This document shows positions 10,382 to 17,654 of a DNA stretch of 24,169 nucleotides, piece by piece. The DNA is from Desulfovibrio sp. (GTDB lineage Bacteria > Desulfobacterota > Desulfovibrionia > Desulfovibrionales > Desulfovibrionaceae). Under the pieces are notes generated by a model. The model saw only the letters and a list, made by a program, of their open reading frames with translations. It had not been told where the DNA came from and ran no database searches. How positions within the stretch are numbered: the stretch's first letter is position 1; every line of letters starts with the position of its first letter. Position numbers and translations under genes: made by a program. The stretch covers positions 1 to 24,169 of the forward strand of contig JAISNZ010000186.1 in NCBI GenBank assembly GCA_031275955.1. Reading direction: 5' to 3'.

Positions 10382-10456
10382 AGGCGCGTAGCTCAGGGGT
10401 AGAGCACTTCCTTGACACGGAAGGGGTCAGCAGTTCAAAGCTGCTCGTGCCTACCA
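10382..10456 (+). tRNA. tRNA-Val (anticodon GAC)
   Basis: The complete cloverleaf is visible. The acceptor stem is AGGCGCG with CGTGCCT (one G-U pair), discriminator A and an encoded CCA. The D-arm is AGCTCAGGGGTAGAGC. The anticodon arm is CTTCC-TTGACAC-GGAAG, giving anticodon GAC. The T-arm has AGCAG/CTGCT closing the loop TTCAAAG. It reads the Val codons GUC and GUU. It has its own promoter and is followed at once by a hairpin, so it can be expressed as a single unit ahead of thrS. Confidence 0.96.
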
Positions 10457-10465
10457 TGAATTGAT

Positions 10466-10494
10466 GCAAGAGGGAGGTTTTGCCTCCCTCTTGC
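10466..10494 (+). terminator. Terminator hairpin after tRNA-Val
   Basis: Twelve-base perfect arms (10466-10477 and 10483-10494) close a TTTTG loop. The stem is long and stable but is followed by TGTATG rather than a clean T-run, so termination may be partial. Its position ten bases after the tRNA fits transcript termination or 3' end definition. Confidence 0.65.
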
Positions 10495-10571
10495 TGTATG
10501 CCGCCTGATGCTGCAGGCCGGGGCAGCGCCGCAAAAGCCGGGGGGTTTTCCCCGTCGAAGGCGGCGGAGCC

Positions 10572-10590
10572 GGCGGGAAACCGCCTTTTT
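10572..10590 (+). terminator. Attenuator-like hairpin in the thrS leader
   Basis: GGCGG (10572-10576) and CCGCC (10581-10585) close a GAAA tetraloop and are followed directly by five T. A second, looser GCCG/CGGC stem (10613-10633) followed by CTTTTTG lies 40 bases on. Both are between the tRNA terminator and the thrS start, in a 174-bp leader. This arrangement suggests leader control of thrS by early termination. No T-box consensus and no Thr-rich leader peptide are present, so the signal, if any, is unknown. Confidence 0.45.
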
Positions 10591-10668
10591 CAGACGGCGA
10601 TTCCGCGAAAATGCCGGCGGAACGGAACTCGGCCTTTTTGCGCCGGAACGCCGGGAAGGAGAGCTTTT

Positions 10669-12603
10669 GTGAATCTGGACGTTGAGGGTAACAGCATTGA
10701 CGTGCCTGACGGCGCCACCTGCGGGGACGCCCTGAAGGCGGGGCTGTCCGGCAAGCGTTTCAGGGCCGCTCTGGCCGCCCGCACGGAAGGCCTTCTTCTG
10801 GATCTCGCTGTTCCCTTGCCGTCCGGCTGTTCATCCCTGGCCGCCGTAACCCCGGATGACGCCGGGGGCCTTGATCTCCTGCGGCACAGCGCCGCGCACA
10901 TCATGGCCGCCGCCGTACAACGCCTTTTCCCCGGAACCCGTGTCGCCATCGGCCCGGCCATTGCGGACGGCTTCTACTATGATTTTGATTCGCCGCGCCC
11001 TTTTTCCGTGGATGACTTCGCGGCCATTGAGCAGGAGATGCGGTCCATTTGCAAGCGGGCCGCCCCCTTTGTCCGGCGTGAGGCGGGCAGGGAGGAGGCT
11101 GTCCGATTTTTTGCGCAAAGGGGGGAAAGCTACAAGGCGGAAATTCTGCGGACAATCGACAGCGATACGGTTTCCCTGTATACGCTGGAAGACTTCACGG
11201 ACCTCTGCCGGGGTCCGCATGTGCCGCACGCTGGATGCCTCAAGGCCTTCAAACTCCTTTCCGTGGCCGGGGCGTACTGGCGGGGAGATGAAAAAAATGC
11301 AATGCTTTCCCGGATCTACGGGACAGCCTTCGCGGACGAAGGGTCGCTCAAGAAGTATTTCGCCCGTCTTGAGGAGGCGAAGCGCCGGGATCACCGCAAG
11401 CTGGGCCGGGAACTGGATCTCTTTGATTTCCACGAGGATGTGGCCCCGGGCATGGTCTTCTGGCACCCCAAAGGGATGCTTATCCGCACGATTCTGGAGG
11501 ATTTTCTGCGCCGGGAGCATCTGCGCCGGGGCTATGAACTGGTTCAGGGGCCGCAGTTGTTGCGCCGGGAACTCTGGGAAAAATCCGGCCACTATGCGAA
11601 TTACCGGGAAAATATGTATTTTACGGAGATAGAGGACGACGCTTACGGCATCAAGCCGATGAACTGTCTCGCCCACATGCTCGTTTACGGCCGGACCCTG
11701 CACAGCTATCGGGATCTGCCCGTGCGCTATGCGGAACTGGGCGTGGTCCACCGCCACGAAAAGAGCGGCGTTCTGCACGGACTTTTACGGGTGCGCCAGT
11801 TCACCCAGGATGATGCGCATATCATCTGCCGGCCGGATCAACTGGAAGAGGAGATTGTCGGCGTTATCGCCATGGTGCGCGACCTGTTCAAACTCTTCGG
11901 CTTCTCCTACCGCCTGAGCGTCGGCACCCGGCCGGCCAAATCCATCGGCACGGACGAATCCTGGGATCTGGCCACCGGGGCCTTGATCAGCGCCCTGGAA
12001 AAGCAGAAGATCCCCTATGGACTTCAGGAAGGGGACGGGGCCTTTTATGGACCCAAAATTGACGGCAGGGTCACCGACAGCCTGGATCGGGAATGGCAGC
12101 TTTCCACCATTCAGTGCGATTTTACCTTGCCGGAACGCTTTTCCCTTGTCTATATAGGGCAGGACGGGGAACGGCATCGGCCGGTTATGCTGCACCGGGC
12201 CATTCTGGGATCTCTGGAACGGTTCATCGGCATTTTGACGGAACATTGCGCGGGGGTTTTCCCGACCTGGCTGGCTCCGGCGCAGGCCCGCGTGCTGACG
12301 GTGACCGAGGCGCACAACCGTTTTGCCGGAAAGGTGTGCGCGATTCTCCGGGAAAAGGGTTTGCGGGTTGAGGTGGATCTGCGCAATGAAAAACTCGGCT
12401 ATAAGGTGCGCGCCGCGCAAATGGAAAAGATTCCCTACGCGCTTGTGGTAGGGGAGAAGGAACTGGAAGCGGGGGGCGTCAATGTCCGTCTGCTTGGCGG
12501 GGAGACTCTCGGGTTCAAATCCCTGGCCGAGGTGGAGGATCTGATCCGGGCTGATTGTGATGAACCTTTTAAACAGGCAGGGATGCACTATCGTTTCTCC
12601 TAA
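10669..12603 (+). CDS. thrS: Threonyl-tRNA synthetase
   Basis: A 644-residue class II synthetase charging tRNA-Thr (E. coli enzyme 642). Domain order: TGS (1-60), editing domain (about 65-225), catalytic core (about 245-535), anticodon-binding domain (540-635). Editing residues H73 and H77 (RHSAAH), C180 and H184 are present, so Ser-tRNA-Thr proofreading should work. The catalytic zinc ligands C333 (MNCLAH), H384 and H509 are all conserved. The start is GTG at 10669, seven bases after AAGGAG; the frame is open upstream but that part is leader. It begins the usual thrS-infC-rpmI-rplT-pheST cluster. Its 3' end overlaps the likely infC start by about 14 bases, giving coupling. Confidence 0.97.
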   Translation: MNLDVEGNSIDVPDGATCGDALKAGLSGKRFRAALAARTEGLLLDLAVPLPSGCSSLAAVTPDDAGGLDLLRHSAAHIMAAAVQRLFPGTRVAIGPAIADGFYYDFDSPRPFSVDDFAAIEQEMRSICKRAAPFVRREAGREEAVRFFAQRGESYKAEILRTIDSDTVSLYTLEDFTDLCRGPHVPHAGCLKAFKLLSVAGAYWRGDEKNAMLSRIYGTAFADEGSLKKYFARLEEAKRRDHRKLGRELDLFDFHEDVAPGMVFWHPKGMLIRTILEDFLRREHLRRGYELVQGPQLLRRELWEKSGHYANYRENMYFTEIEDDAYGIKPMNCLAHMLVYGRTLHSYRDLPVRYAELGVVHRHEKSGVLHGLLRVRQFTQDDAHIICRPDQLEEEIVGVIAMVRDLFKLFGFSYRLSVGTRPAKSIGTDESWDLATGALISALEKQKIPYGLQEGDGAFYGPKIDGRVTDSLDREWQLSTIQCDFTLPERFSLVYIGQDGERHRPVMLHRAILGSLERFIGILTEHCAGVFPTWLAPAQARVLTVTEAHNRFAGKVCAILREKGLRVEVDLRNEKLGYKVRAAQMEKIPYALVVGEKELEAGGVNVRLLGGETLGFKSLAEVEDLIRADCDEPFKQAGMHYRFS

Positions 12604-13141
12604 TGTACGACCGCGGCGTGTGGAAACCCAGGATACGGTGCGCCGGAATGATCAGATTCGCGTTCGCGAGGTCCGCCTTATCGGCGCCGACGGCGAACAA
12701 CTGGGGATAATTGATCGCAATGAGGCCCTCCTGCTGGCCCGCGAGGCGGGCCTGGACCTCGTGGAGGTGGCTGCCGCCGCCGTGCCGCCGGTGTGCAGGA
12801 TTATGGATTACGGCCGGTTCAAATACGAGGCCCAGAAAAAGAAGCAGGAAGCCAAAAAGCGGCAGACGATCATCCAGATCAAGGAAATCAAGCTTCGCCC
12901 CAAGACGGACGAACACGATTATCTGACCAAACTGGGACATATCCGCCGTTTCATCGAAGACGGGGATCGTTGCAAGGTGACGATCTTTTTCCGGGGGCGG
13001 GAGATTGTGCACAAGGATCGCGGCCAGATCATGCTCGACCGGGTGGTGGAAGATACCAGGGACATTGCCAGGGTTGAGCAGGAACCGCAGGCGGAAGGCC
13101 GCACCCTGCATATGCTGCTGGCCGGTTTGCCGAAAAAATAG
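12590..13141 (+). CDS. infC: Translation initiation factor IF-3
   Basis: IF-3 binds the 30S subunit, checks start codons and keeps subunits apart. The N domain has NDQIRVREVRLIGADGEQLG and EAGLDLVEVA, followed by the signature PPVCRIMDYGRFKYE; a Lys-rich linker (KKKQEAKKRQ) leads to the C domain with IKEIKLRPKTDEHDYLTKL. The start is not obvious. I prefer ATC at 12590, giving 183 residues (E. coli has 180), with AGGG about eight bases upstream; E. coli infC uses AUU and is autoregulated through it. Alternatives are GTG 12557 or ATG 12560 inside thrS (194/193 residues, weak ribosome-binding site) and GTG 12620. Function is certain, start is inferred. Confidence 0.95.
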   Translation: MVSPNVRPRRVETQDTVRRNDQIRVREVRLIGADGEQLGIIDRNEALLLAREAGLDLVEVAAAAVPPVCRIMDYGRFKYEAQKKKQEAKKRQTIIQIKEIKLRPKTDEHDYLTKLGHIRRFIEDGDRCKVTIFFRGREIVHKDRGQIMLDRVVEDTRDIARVEQEPQAEGRTLHMLLAGLPKK

Positions 13142-13247
13142 CCGTTTTCCGCGCCGTGTCGCCTTTTGTCGAAAGCCGACTTTCCTCTTGCCAGAAAGAA
13201 TTTTTTAGCGCATCATGCGCCTTCGTTTCTGAAAGAAGGAGTGTCGT

Positions 13248-13445
13248 ATGCCCAAAATGAAAACCAAGCGCGCGGCGGCAAAGCGGTTTGCCGTAACCGG
13301 CTCCGGGAAATTCCGCCGTTGCCGGCAGAATCTGCGCCATATTCTGACGAAAAAGAACGCCAAGCGCAAAATGCGCCTCGGCCAGGGCGCCCTTGTGGAC
13401 GGCAGCAATGAAAAGGCCGTCCGCAGAATGTTGCCGTACGCCTGA
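13248..13445 (+). CDS. rpmI: 50S ribosomal protein L35
   Basis: A 65-residue, highly basic protein matching L35 from end to end: MPKMKTKRAAAKRFAVTGSG at the N-terminus, then FRRCRQNLRHILTKK and a C-terminal VDGSNEKAVRRMLPYA. L35 sits in the large subunit core. AAGGAG lies eight bases before the ATG. It follows infC by 106 bp, a spacer with a small GCGCAT/ATGCGC palindrome near 13208-13220 but no terminator. It is cotranscribed with infC and rplT in most bacteria. Confidence 0.97.
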   Translation: MPKMKTKRAAAKRFAVTGSGKFRRCRQNLRHILTKKNAKRKMRLGQGALVDGSNEKAVRRMLPYA

Positions 13446-13531
13446 GATTGTTCGCCCTGTTGCGGGCATTTCATTTGCAGGCGCTTCACGGCTTTCCCCG
13501 GGTCGTGGAGCGTTGACCTCGGAGGTTGTTC

Positions 13532-13885
13532 ATGCGTGTCAAGAGAGGCTTGGCGGCCCACCGGCGCCATAAAAAATATCTGCGTCTGGCCAAAGGTTTC
13601 CGCGGAGGCCGGAGCGTGCTTTACCGCACCGCCCGTGAAGCGGTGGAGCGTTCCCTGGCCTATGCCTACCGGGACCGCAAGGTTCGCAAACGTGAATTCC
13701 GCAAGCTCTGGATCCTGCGCATCAACGCGGGCGCCAGGGAAAACGGTCTTTCCTACAGCCGCTTTCTGAACGGTCTGAAAAAGGCCGGAGTCGCCCTGGA
13801 TCGAAAAGTCCTGGCGGATCTGGCTGTTCACGCCAAGAGTGATTTCGCGCAGATTGTGGCCTTGGCGAAAACGCAATTCGCATAG
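13532..13885 (+). CDS. rplT: 50S ribosomal protein L20
   Basis: A 117-residue protein matching L20: MRVKRGLAAHRRHKKYLRLA, then KGFRGGRSVLYRTAREAV, and the conserved WILRINAGARENGLSYSRF core. L20 is needed early in 50S assembly and in several bacteria represses its own operon by binding leader mRNA; I cannot identify such a site here. The ATG at 13532 has GGAGG six bases upstream and gives the standard MRVKRG start; an in-frame ATG two codons earlier is too close to the ribosome-binding site. A hairpin with a T-rich tail follows. Confidence 0.97.
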   Translation: MRVKRGLAAHRRHKKYLRLAKGFRGGRSVLYRTAREAVERSLAYAYRDRKVRKREFRKLWILRINAGARENGLSYSRFLNGLKKAGVALDRKVLADLAVHAKSDFAQIVALAKTQFA

Positions 13886-13900
13886 GACCGTCATTTTCGC

Positions 13901-13939
13901 GCGGGCAGGTTTTCCCCTGCCCGCCTTTCTTTTCCTCTC
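13901..13939 (+). terminator. Terminator or attenuator between rplT and pheS
   Basis: GCGGGCAGG (13901-13909) and CCTGCCCGC (13916-13924) pair perfectly around TTTTCC, then CTTTCTTTTCCTCTCC follows. This is a convincing intrinsic terminator on the plus strand. pheS starts 38 bases after it with no obvious new promoter, so it may terminate partially and set the ratio of ribosomal to pheST expression, similar in position to the enterobacterial pheST attenuator, but without a Phe-rich leader peptide. Confidence 0.75.
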
Positions 13940-13977
13940 CTCAGCCGGCCCTTAAGGTCGCATGACAGGATGCCGCC

Positions 13978-15021
13978 ATGGATTTGACCTCTTCTTTGGA
14001 AAGTCTGATTCCCGCGTTGGAAGCCAGTCTGCGCCAGACCGCGTCCCTTGATGAGCTGGACGAGATCCAGGTGGCCTTTCTTGGACGCAAGGGTTCGCTG
14101 GCCCGTCTCATGGGCTGCCTTCCCGAGCTGCCCGCTGCCGAGCGGCCGGCCTTCGGCAGGATCGCCAACACGGTCAAGGAACGCCTGACCGCTCTGGTTG
14201 AGGAACGGCGCCGGCATCTGGTGGAAGAGCGGGAACAATCCTATCTGGCCCGCTTTGACCCCTCTCTGCCCGGGCGCGCCCCCTGGCAGGGAACCCTGCA
14301 TCCCATTACCCTGGTCATGGAGGAGATTTGCGACGTCTTCCAGGCCATGGGGTTTGAAGTCGCCTCCGGCCCCGAGGTGGAAACGGATTTTTACAATTTC
14401 GAGGCCCTGAATTTTCCTCCCGATCACCCGGCCAGGGACATGCAGGATACTCTGTTTGTGGCCGAAGGCGTTGTCCTGCGCACCCACACCTCCCCCATCC
14501 AGATTCGGGCCATGCTGGAACGCGCCCGCCCGCCCGTGGCGGTCATCGCTCCCGGGAAGGTCTACCGCCGCGATTCCGACCTTACGCATACCCCCATGTT
14601 CCACCAGATTGAAGGCCTGTTGGTGGACACGCGCGTCACCTTCGCGGAGCTGCGCGGCACTCTGACGATGTTCGCCCGCCAGGTTTTCGGATCGGATGTC
14701 GCCGTCCGCTTCCGCCCCAGTTTTTTCCCCTTCACGGAGCCCAGCGTGGAGGTGGACATCTCCTGTATTCTCTGCGCCGGCGAAGGGCAAAATGCGGACG
14801 GATCCGCCTGCCGCGTCTGTAAGGGTACAGGGTGGCTGGAAATTTTGGGGGCCGGGATGGTGGATCCCAATGTCTTTTCCGCCGTGGGCTATGATCCGGA
14901 ATCCTGTTCGGGCTTTGCCTTCGGCCTGGGAGTTGAGCGCGTCGCCATGCTCAAGTATGGCATCACCGACCTGCGGATGTTCTTTGAGAACGACCTGCGG
15001 TTCCTGACCCAGTTTGCCTAG
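13978..15021 (+). CDS. pheS: Phenylalanyl-tRNA synthetase alpha subunit
   Basis: The 347-residue catalytic subunit of the alpha2beta2 enzyme. An N-terminal coiled-coil (about 1-95) binds tRNA; the class II core follows with HPIT, motif 2 (VYRRDSDLTHTPMFHQIEG, from residue 195) and motif 3 (GFAFGLGVERVAML). Between the beta strands at 260-285 is a Cys quartet, C263-x2-C266 and C278-x2-C281, ending in CKGTGWLEILG. This looks like a small zinc knuckle; similar Cys-rich inserts occur in PheS of several phyla, while the E. coli form lacks them. AGGA lies eight bases before the ATG. The pheT start follows 13 bp after the stop. Confidence 0.97.
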   Translation: MDLTSSLESLIPALEASLRQTASLDELDEIQVAFLGRKGSLARLMGCLPELPAAERPAFGRIANTVKERLTALVEERRRHLVEEREQSYLARFDPSLPGRAPWQGTLHPITLVMEEICDVFQAMGFEVASGPEVETDFYNFEALNFPPDHPARDMQDTLFVAEGVVLRTHTSPIQIRAMLERARPPVAVIAPGKVYRRDSDLTHTPMFHQIEGLLVDTRVTFAELRGTLTMFARQVFGSDVAVRFRPSFFPFTEPSVEVDISCILCAGEGQNADGSACRVCKGTGWLEILGAGMVDPNVFSAVGYDPESCSGFAFGLGVERVAMLKYGITDLRMFFENDLRFLTQFA

Positions 15022-15034
15022 GAAGGATGCGGTT

Positions 15035-17464
15035 ATGCTGTTGTCTTTGAATTGGTTGCGGGAATTTGTGCCCTTTGAGGGGACGGCTGAGGACCTCGGC
15101 GGCAGGCTGACCATGGCCGGCCTGGAATTGGACGGCATCGCGCGCCCCTTTGCGGCGCTGGCTCCTGTCGTGGTCGGTTTTGTGGCCCGCTGCGGCCGGC
15201 ATCCCCAGGCGGACCACCTGTCTGTCTGCCGGGTGGATGTGGGAGACGAGGCGCTGGATATCGTCTGCGGCGCGCCCAATGTGGCCGAAGGCCAGAAAGT
15301 GGCCGTGGCCCGCGTGGGCGTTACCCTGCCCAATGGGATGCAGATCCGCAAGGCCACCTTGCGCGGCGCGCCTTCAGAGGGCATGATCTGCTCCGAGGCG
15401 GAGCTGGGCCTGTCTTCGGACCACGAAGGGATTCTGGTCCTGGACCCTTCGGCCGGGATTGGCGCCCGGCTTCCGGACGCCCTGAAACTGGACGACGAGA
15501 TTCTGGACATTGCCGTGACCCCCAACAGGGGCGATTGCCTCTCCGTTCTGGGTCTGGCCCGGGAGACGGCGGCCTTGTGCCGTCTGCCCCTGAACCTGCC
15601 CCGGATCCGCCCGGAGGAAACCGGTTCGCCCGCCGAACTGTCCCTGAGCCTGGAAGTGGCGGACGCCGCGCTTTGTCCTCTCTATCAGGGGCGGATTATC
15701 GAAAACGTTGTCGCGCGCAAGAGTCCGGCTCAGTTGCGTTTTCGCCTGCAGGCCGTGGGCGTGCGCGCCATTTCCAGTCTGGTGGATGTGACGAACTACA
15801 TCCTGATGGAGTTGGGGCAGCCCCTGCACGCCTTTGATCTGGACCGGGTCCGGGGCGGCCGGATTATCGTCCGCGGCGCGGACCCGGGTGAAGTCCTGGT
15901 GACCCTGGACGGCCAGAAGCGCGAACTTCTTCCCTCGGACATCACCATCCGGGATACGCTGGCATCTGTGGGCCTGGGCGGGATCATGGGCGGTCTGGAT
16001 TCGGAAATCACCGCAGAGACCCGCCGGGTCTTTCTGGAATGCGCCATTTTCCATCCCTCCAGCATCCGCAGGACCGCCCGCCGCCTGTCCCTGAACAGCG
16101 ACGCCGCTTACCGTTTTGAACGGGGCGTGGATCAGACCGGCGCCGCCTATGCTCTGGACAAGGCCGCGGCAATGATGGCCTCCCTGTCCGGCGGCAGCGT
16201 GCGCCCCGGAGTGCTGCGGGTCGAACTCCGGCCCTGGAAGGCTCCCCTCCTGACCTTGCGCAAACGCAAGGCCGAAGACCTGCTGGGAGTCTCCCTGGAT
16301 GATGCCTTCTGCGCCGGCACCCTGACCCGTCTGGGTTGCGCAGTGGCGGCCCTCCCGGCGGACGGCGGCGAACCTGAACCCGGAACCGCCTGGGAGGTCG
16401 CTCCTCCGGGCCATCGGCCGGATCTGACGCGGGAAGCGGATCTGATTGAGGAACTTGCCCGCGTCTACGGTCTGGATCGCATTGAACCTGTCGTTCCCTC
16501 CATCGTCCGGCCCCTTTCCCGGGCCGGCAGCCCCGAGTCCGCCCACCACTTCCGCATCCGGGTGAAGCAATGGGCCAAAGGCCTTGGCCTGAATGAAACC
16601 ATCAATTACAGCTTCGTCAGCCACAGGGAACTGGACGTTTTCGATCCCCTCGCGGACGCTCCGGGCCGCATCAGCATCCTCAATCCCCTGACCGACGAGC
16701 AGAACGTCCTGCGCACCCTCCTGGCGCCCGGCCTGCTTTCCGCCCTGCGCAACAATCTGGCTCAGGGATCTCCCGGGGCGCGTTTTTTTGAAATCGCCAC
16801 CGCCTTTACCGCTGATGCGGCCTCCGTCACCACCGCGCGCGAGGAGCAACGCCTGGGACTGCTTTTTTCCGGCGCCCGCTTCGACGCGGATTGGCCCCAG
16901 GTGCAGGCTGATGCCGATTTTCAGGATCTCGCGGGAGTCCTGCAGCACCTTTTGCGCGCCTTTTCCCTACCCGCGGCGGATCTGCGCCCGGCCGATCCGG
17001 CCGCCTACCCCTGGCTGGCTCCGGCTGTGACCATCCATGTCGGCGATACCCCTCTCGGGTTTCTGGGTCGGGTGAAACCCGCCACGGCCGACTCCTATCA
17101 TGCCAGAAAGCCAGTCTGGCTGGCGGAATGCAACCTGGATACCCTTCATGGCCTGTATCTCGCCGTCCGGACCGCCTTCACGCCCCTGCCGGTCTTTCCG
17201 CCCATCCGGCGCGACATTACCTTCATCTGCGCTCCGGGGATCACCCATGCCCGGATTCTTGAGGCCATCACCGCGCTCCCCCTCCCCCTTCTTGCCGATG
17301 TCCGGCTCATTGACTGTTTTGAACCCCAGGGAACAGGAGAACGGCATCTCACCTACCGCCTTACCTTCCGCCATCCCGAACGCACCCTGAAAGACGCCGA
17401 AGCGGATAAACAGCGCGATGCAGTCGCGTCGGCGCTGCCCGGCATCATAGCCGTGCGCCTCTAA
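15035..17464 (+). CDS. pheT: Phenylalanyl-tRNA synthetase beta subunit
   Basis: An 809-residue beta subunit of PheRS. It begins MLLSLNWLREFVP, followed by a tRNA-binding OB domain (about 40-150, GRHPQADHLSVCRVDVG). Central B3/B4 editing and B5 domains follow, including SLVDVTNYILMELGQPLHAF and the RRTARRLSLNSDAAYRFERG segment. The C-terminal anticodon-binding ferredoxin-fold domain covers about 715-808 (FPPIRRDITFI through TLKDAEADK). It proofreads mischarged Tyr-tRNA-Phe and holds tRNA. The ATG at 15035 has AAGGA seven bases upstream; an in-frame ATG at 15014 inside pheS is unlikely. It is the last gene of the cluster; no ihfA follows, unlike in E. coli. Confidence 0.97.
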   Translation: MLLSLNWLREFVPFEGTAEDLGGRLTMAGLELDGIARPFAALAPVVVGFVARCGRHPQADHLSVCRVDVGDEALDIVCGAPNVAEGQKVAVARVGVTLPNGMQIRKATLRGAPSEGMICSEAELGLSSDHEGILVLDPSAGIGARLPDALKLDDEILDIAVTPNRGDCLSVLGLARETAALCRLPLNLPRIRPEETGSPAELSLSLEVADAALCPLYQGRIIENVVARKSPAQLRFRLQAVGVRAISSLVDVTNYILMELGQPLHAFDLDRVRGGRIIVRGADPGEVLVTLDGQKRELLPSDITIRDTLASVGLGGIMGGLDSEITAETRRVFLECAIFHPSSIRRTARRLSLNSDAAYRFERGVDQTGAAYALDKAAAMMASLSGGSVRPGVLRVELRPWKAPLLTLRKRKAEDLLGVSLDDAFCAGTLTRLGCAVAALPADGGEPEPGTAWEVAPPGHRPDLTREADLIEELARVYGLDRIEPVVPSIVRPLSRAGSPESAHHFRIRVKQWAKGLGLNETINYSFVSHRELDVFDPLADAPGRISILNPLTDEQNVLRTLLAPGLLSALRNNLAQGSPGARFFEIATAFTADAASVTTAREEQRLGLLFSGARFDADWPQVQADADFQDLAGVLQHLLRAFSLPAADLRPADPAAYPWLAPAVTIHVGDTPLGFLGRVKPATADSYHARKPVWLAECNLDTLHGLYLAVRTAFTPLPVFPPIRRDITFICAPGITHARILEAITALPLPLLADVRLIDCFEPQGTGERHLTYRLTFRHPERTLKDAEADKQRDAVASALPGIIAVRL

Positions 17465-17654
17465 ACTGAACTCCCAGAGCCTTTTTCTATAACTATGGAT
17501 AATATAAGGATTATGTAGTTTCATACCAAAATGTACCCATGTAAAATATAATTTTATTTCTTGCCTTATCTTTTCGGTATGATATTTTCTAGCCATGTAC
17601 ATTGAATCAGTACCCAACCGCAATTCTCCCCCTGCCGTCCTCTTGCGGGAGAGG
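17465..17654. other. AT-rich convergent intergenic region
   Basis: This 190-bp spacer lies between the ends of pheT (plus) and nifS (minus). It is strikingly AT-rich for this window, especially 17483-17610. Just after pheT a weak CTCT/AGAG stem precedes CCTTTTTCT, a possible terminator. Nested inverted repeats fill the middle. Near the nifS end, GCGGGA/TCCCGC (17645-17650 with 17658-17663) forms a hairpin across the nifS stop but has no U-tract. No credible gene is present; a 549-codon plus-strand open frame starting at 17595 is the antisense of nifS and nifU. Confidence 0.7.
17522..17581. repeat. Nested inverted repeat in AT-rich spacer
   Basis: CATACCAAAA (17522-17531) pairs with TTTTCGGTATG (17571-17581), one base bulged. 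Inside it TAAAAT (17542-17547) pairs with ATTTTA (17551-17556) around ATA. The whole forms a long arm with an inner hairpin. It may be a bidirectional termination structure, a cruciform, or a remnant of an inserted element. Confidence 0.5.

Noticed and set aside
10495..10668. T-box riboswitch before thrS
   Set aside because: No conserved T-box bulge sequence or Thr specifier loop could be found; the leader is too short for a typical T-box.
10480..10668. Extended N-terminus of ThrRS from an upstream ATG or GTG
   Set aside because: The added 63 residues are encoded by the terminator and leader; the GTG at 10669 has a proper ribosome-binding site and matches the usual ThrRS N-terminus.
15374..16948. 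Long antisense frames opposite pheT, pheS, pepA, nifS and tyrS (several hundred codons)
   Set aside because: They mirror GC-rich coding sequence, show Gln/Gly/His-rich composition without domains, and are the usual shadow frames.
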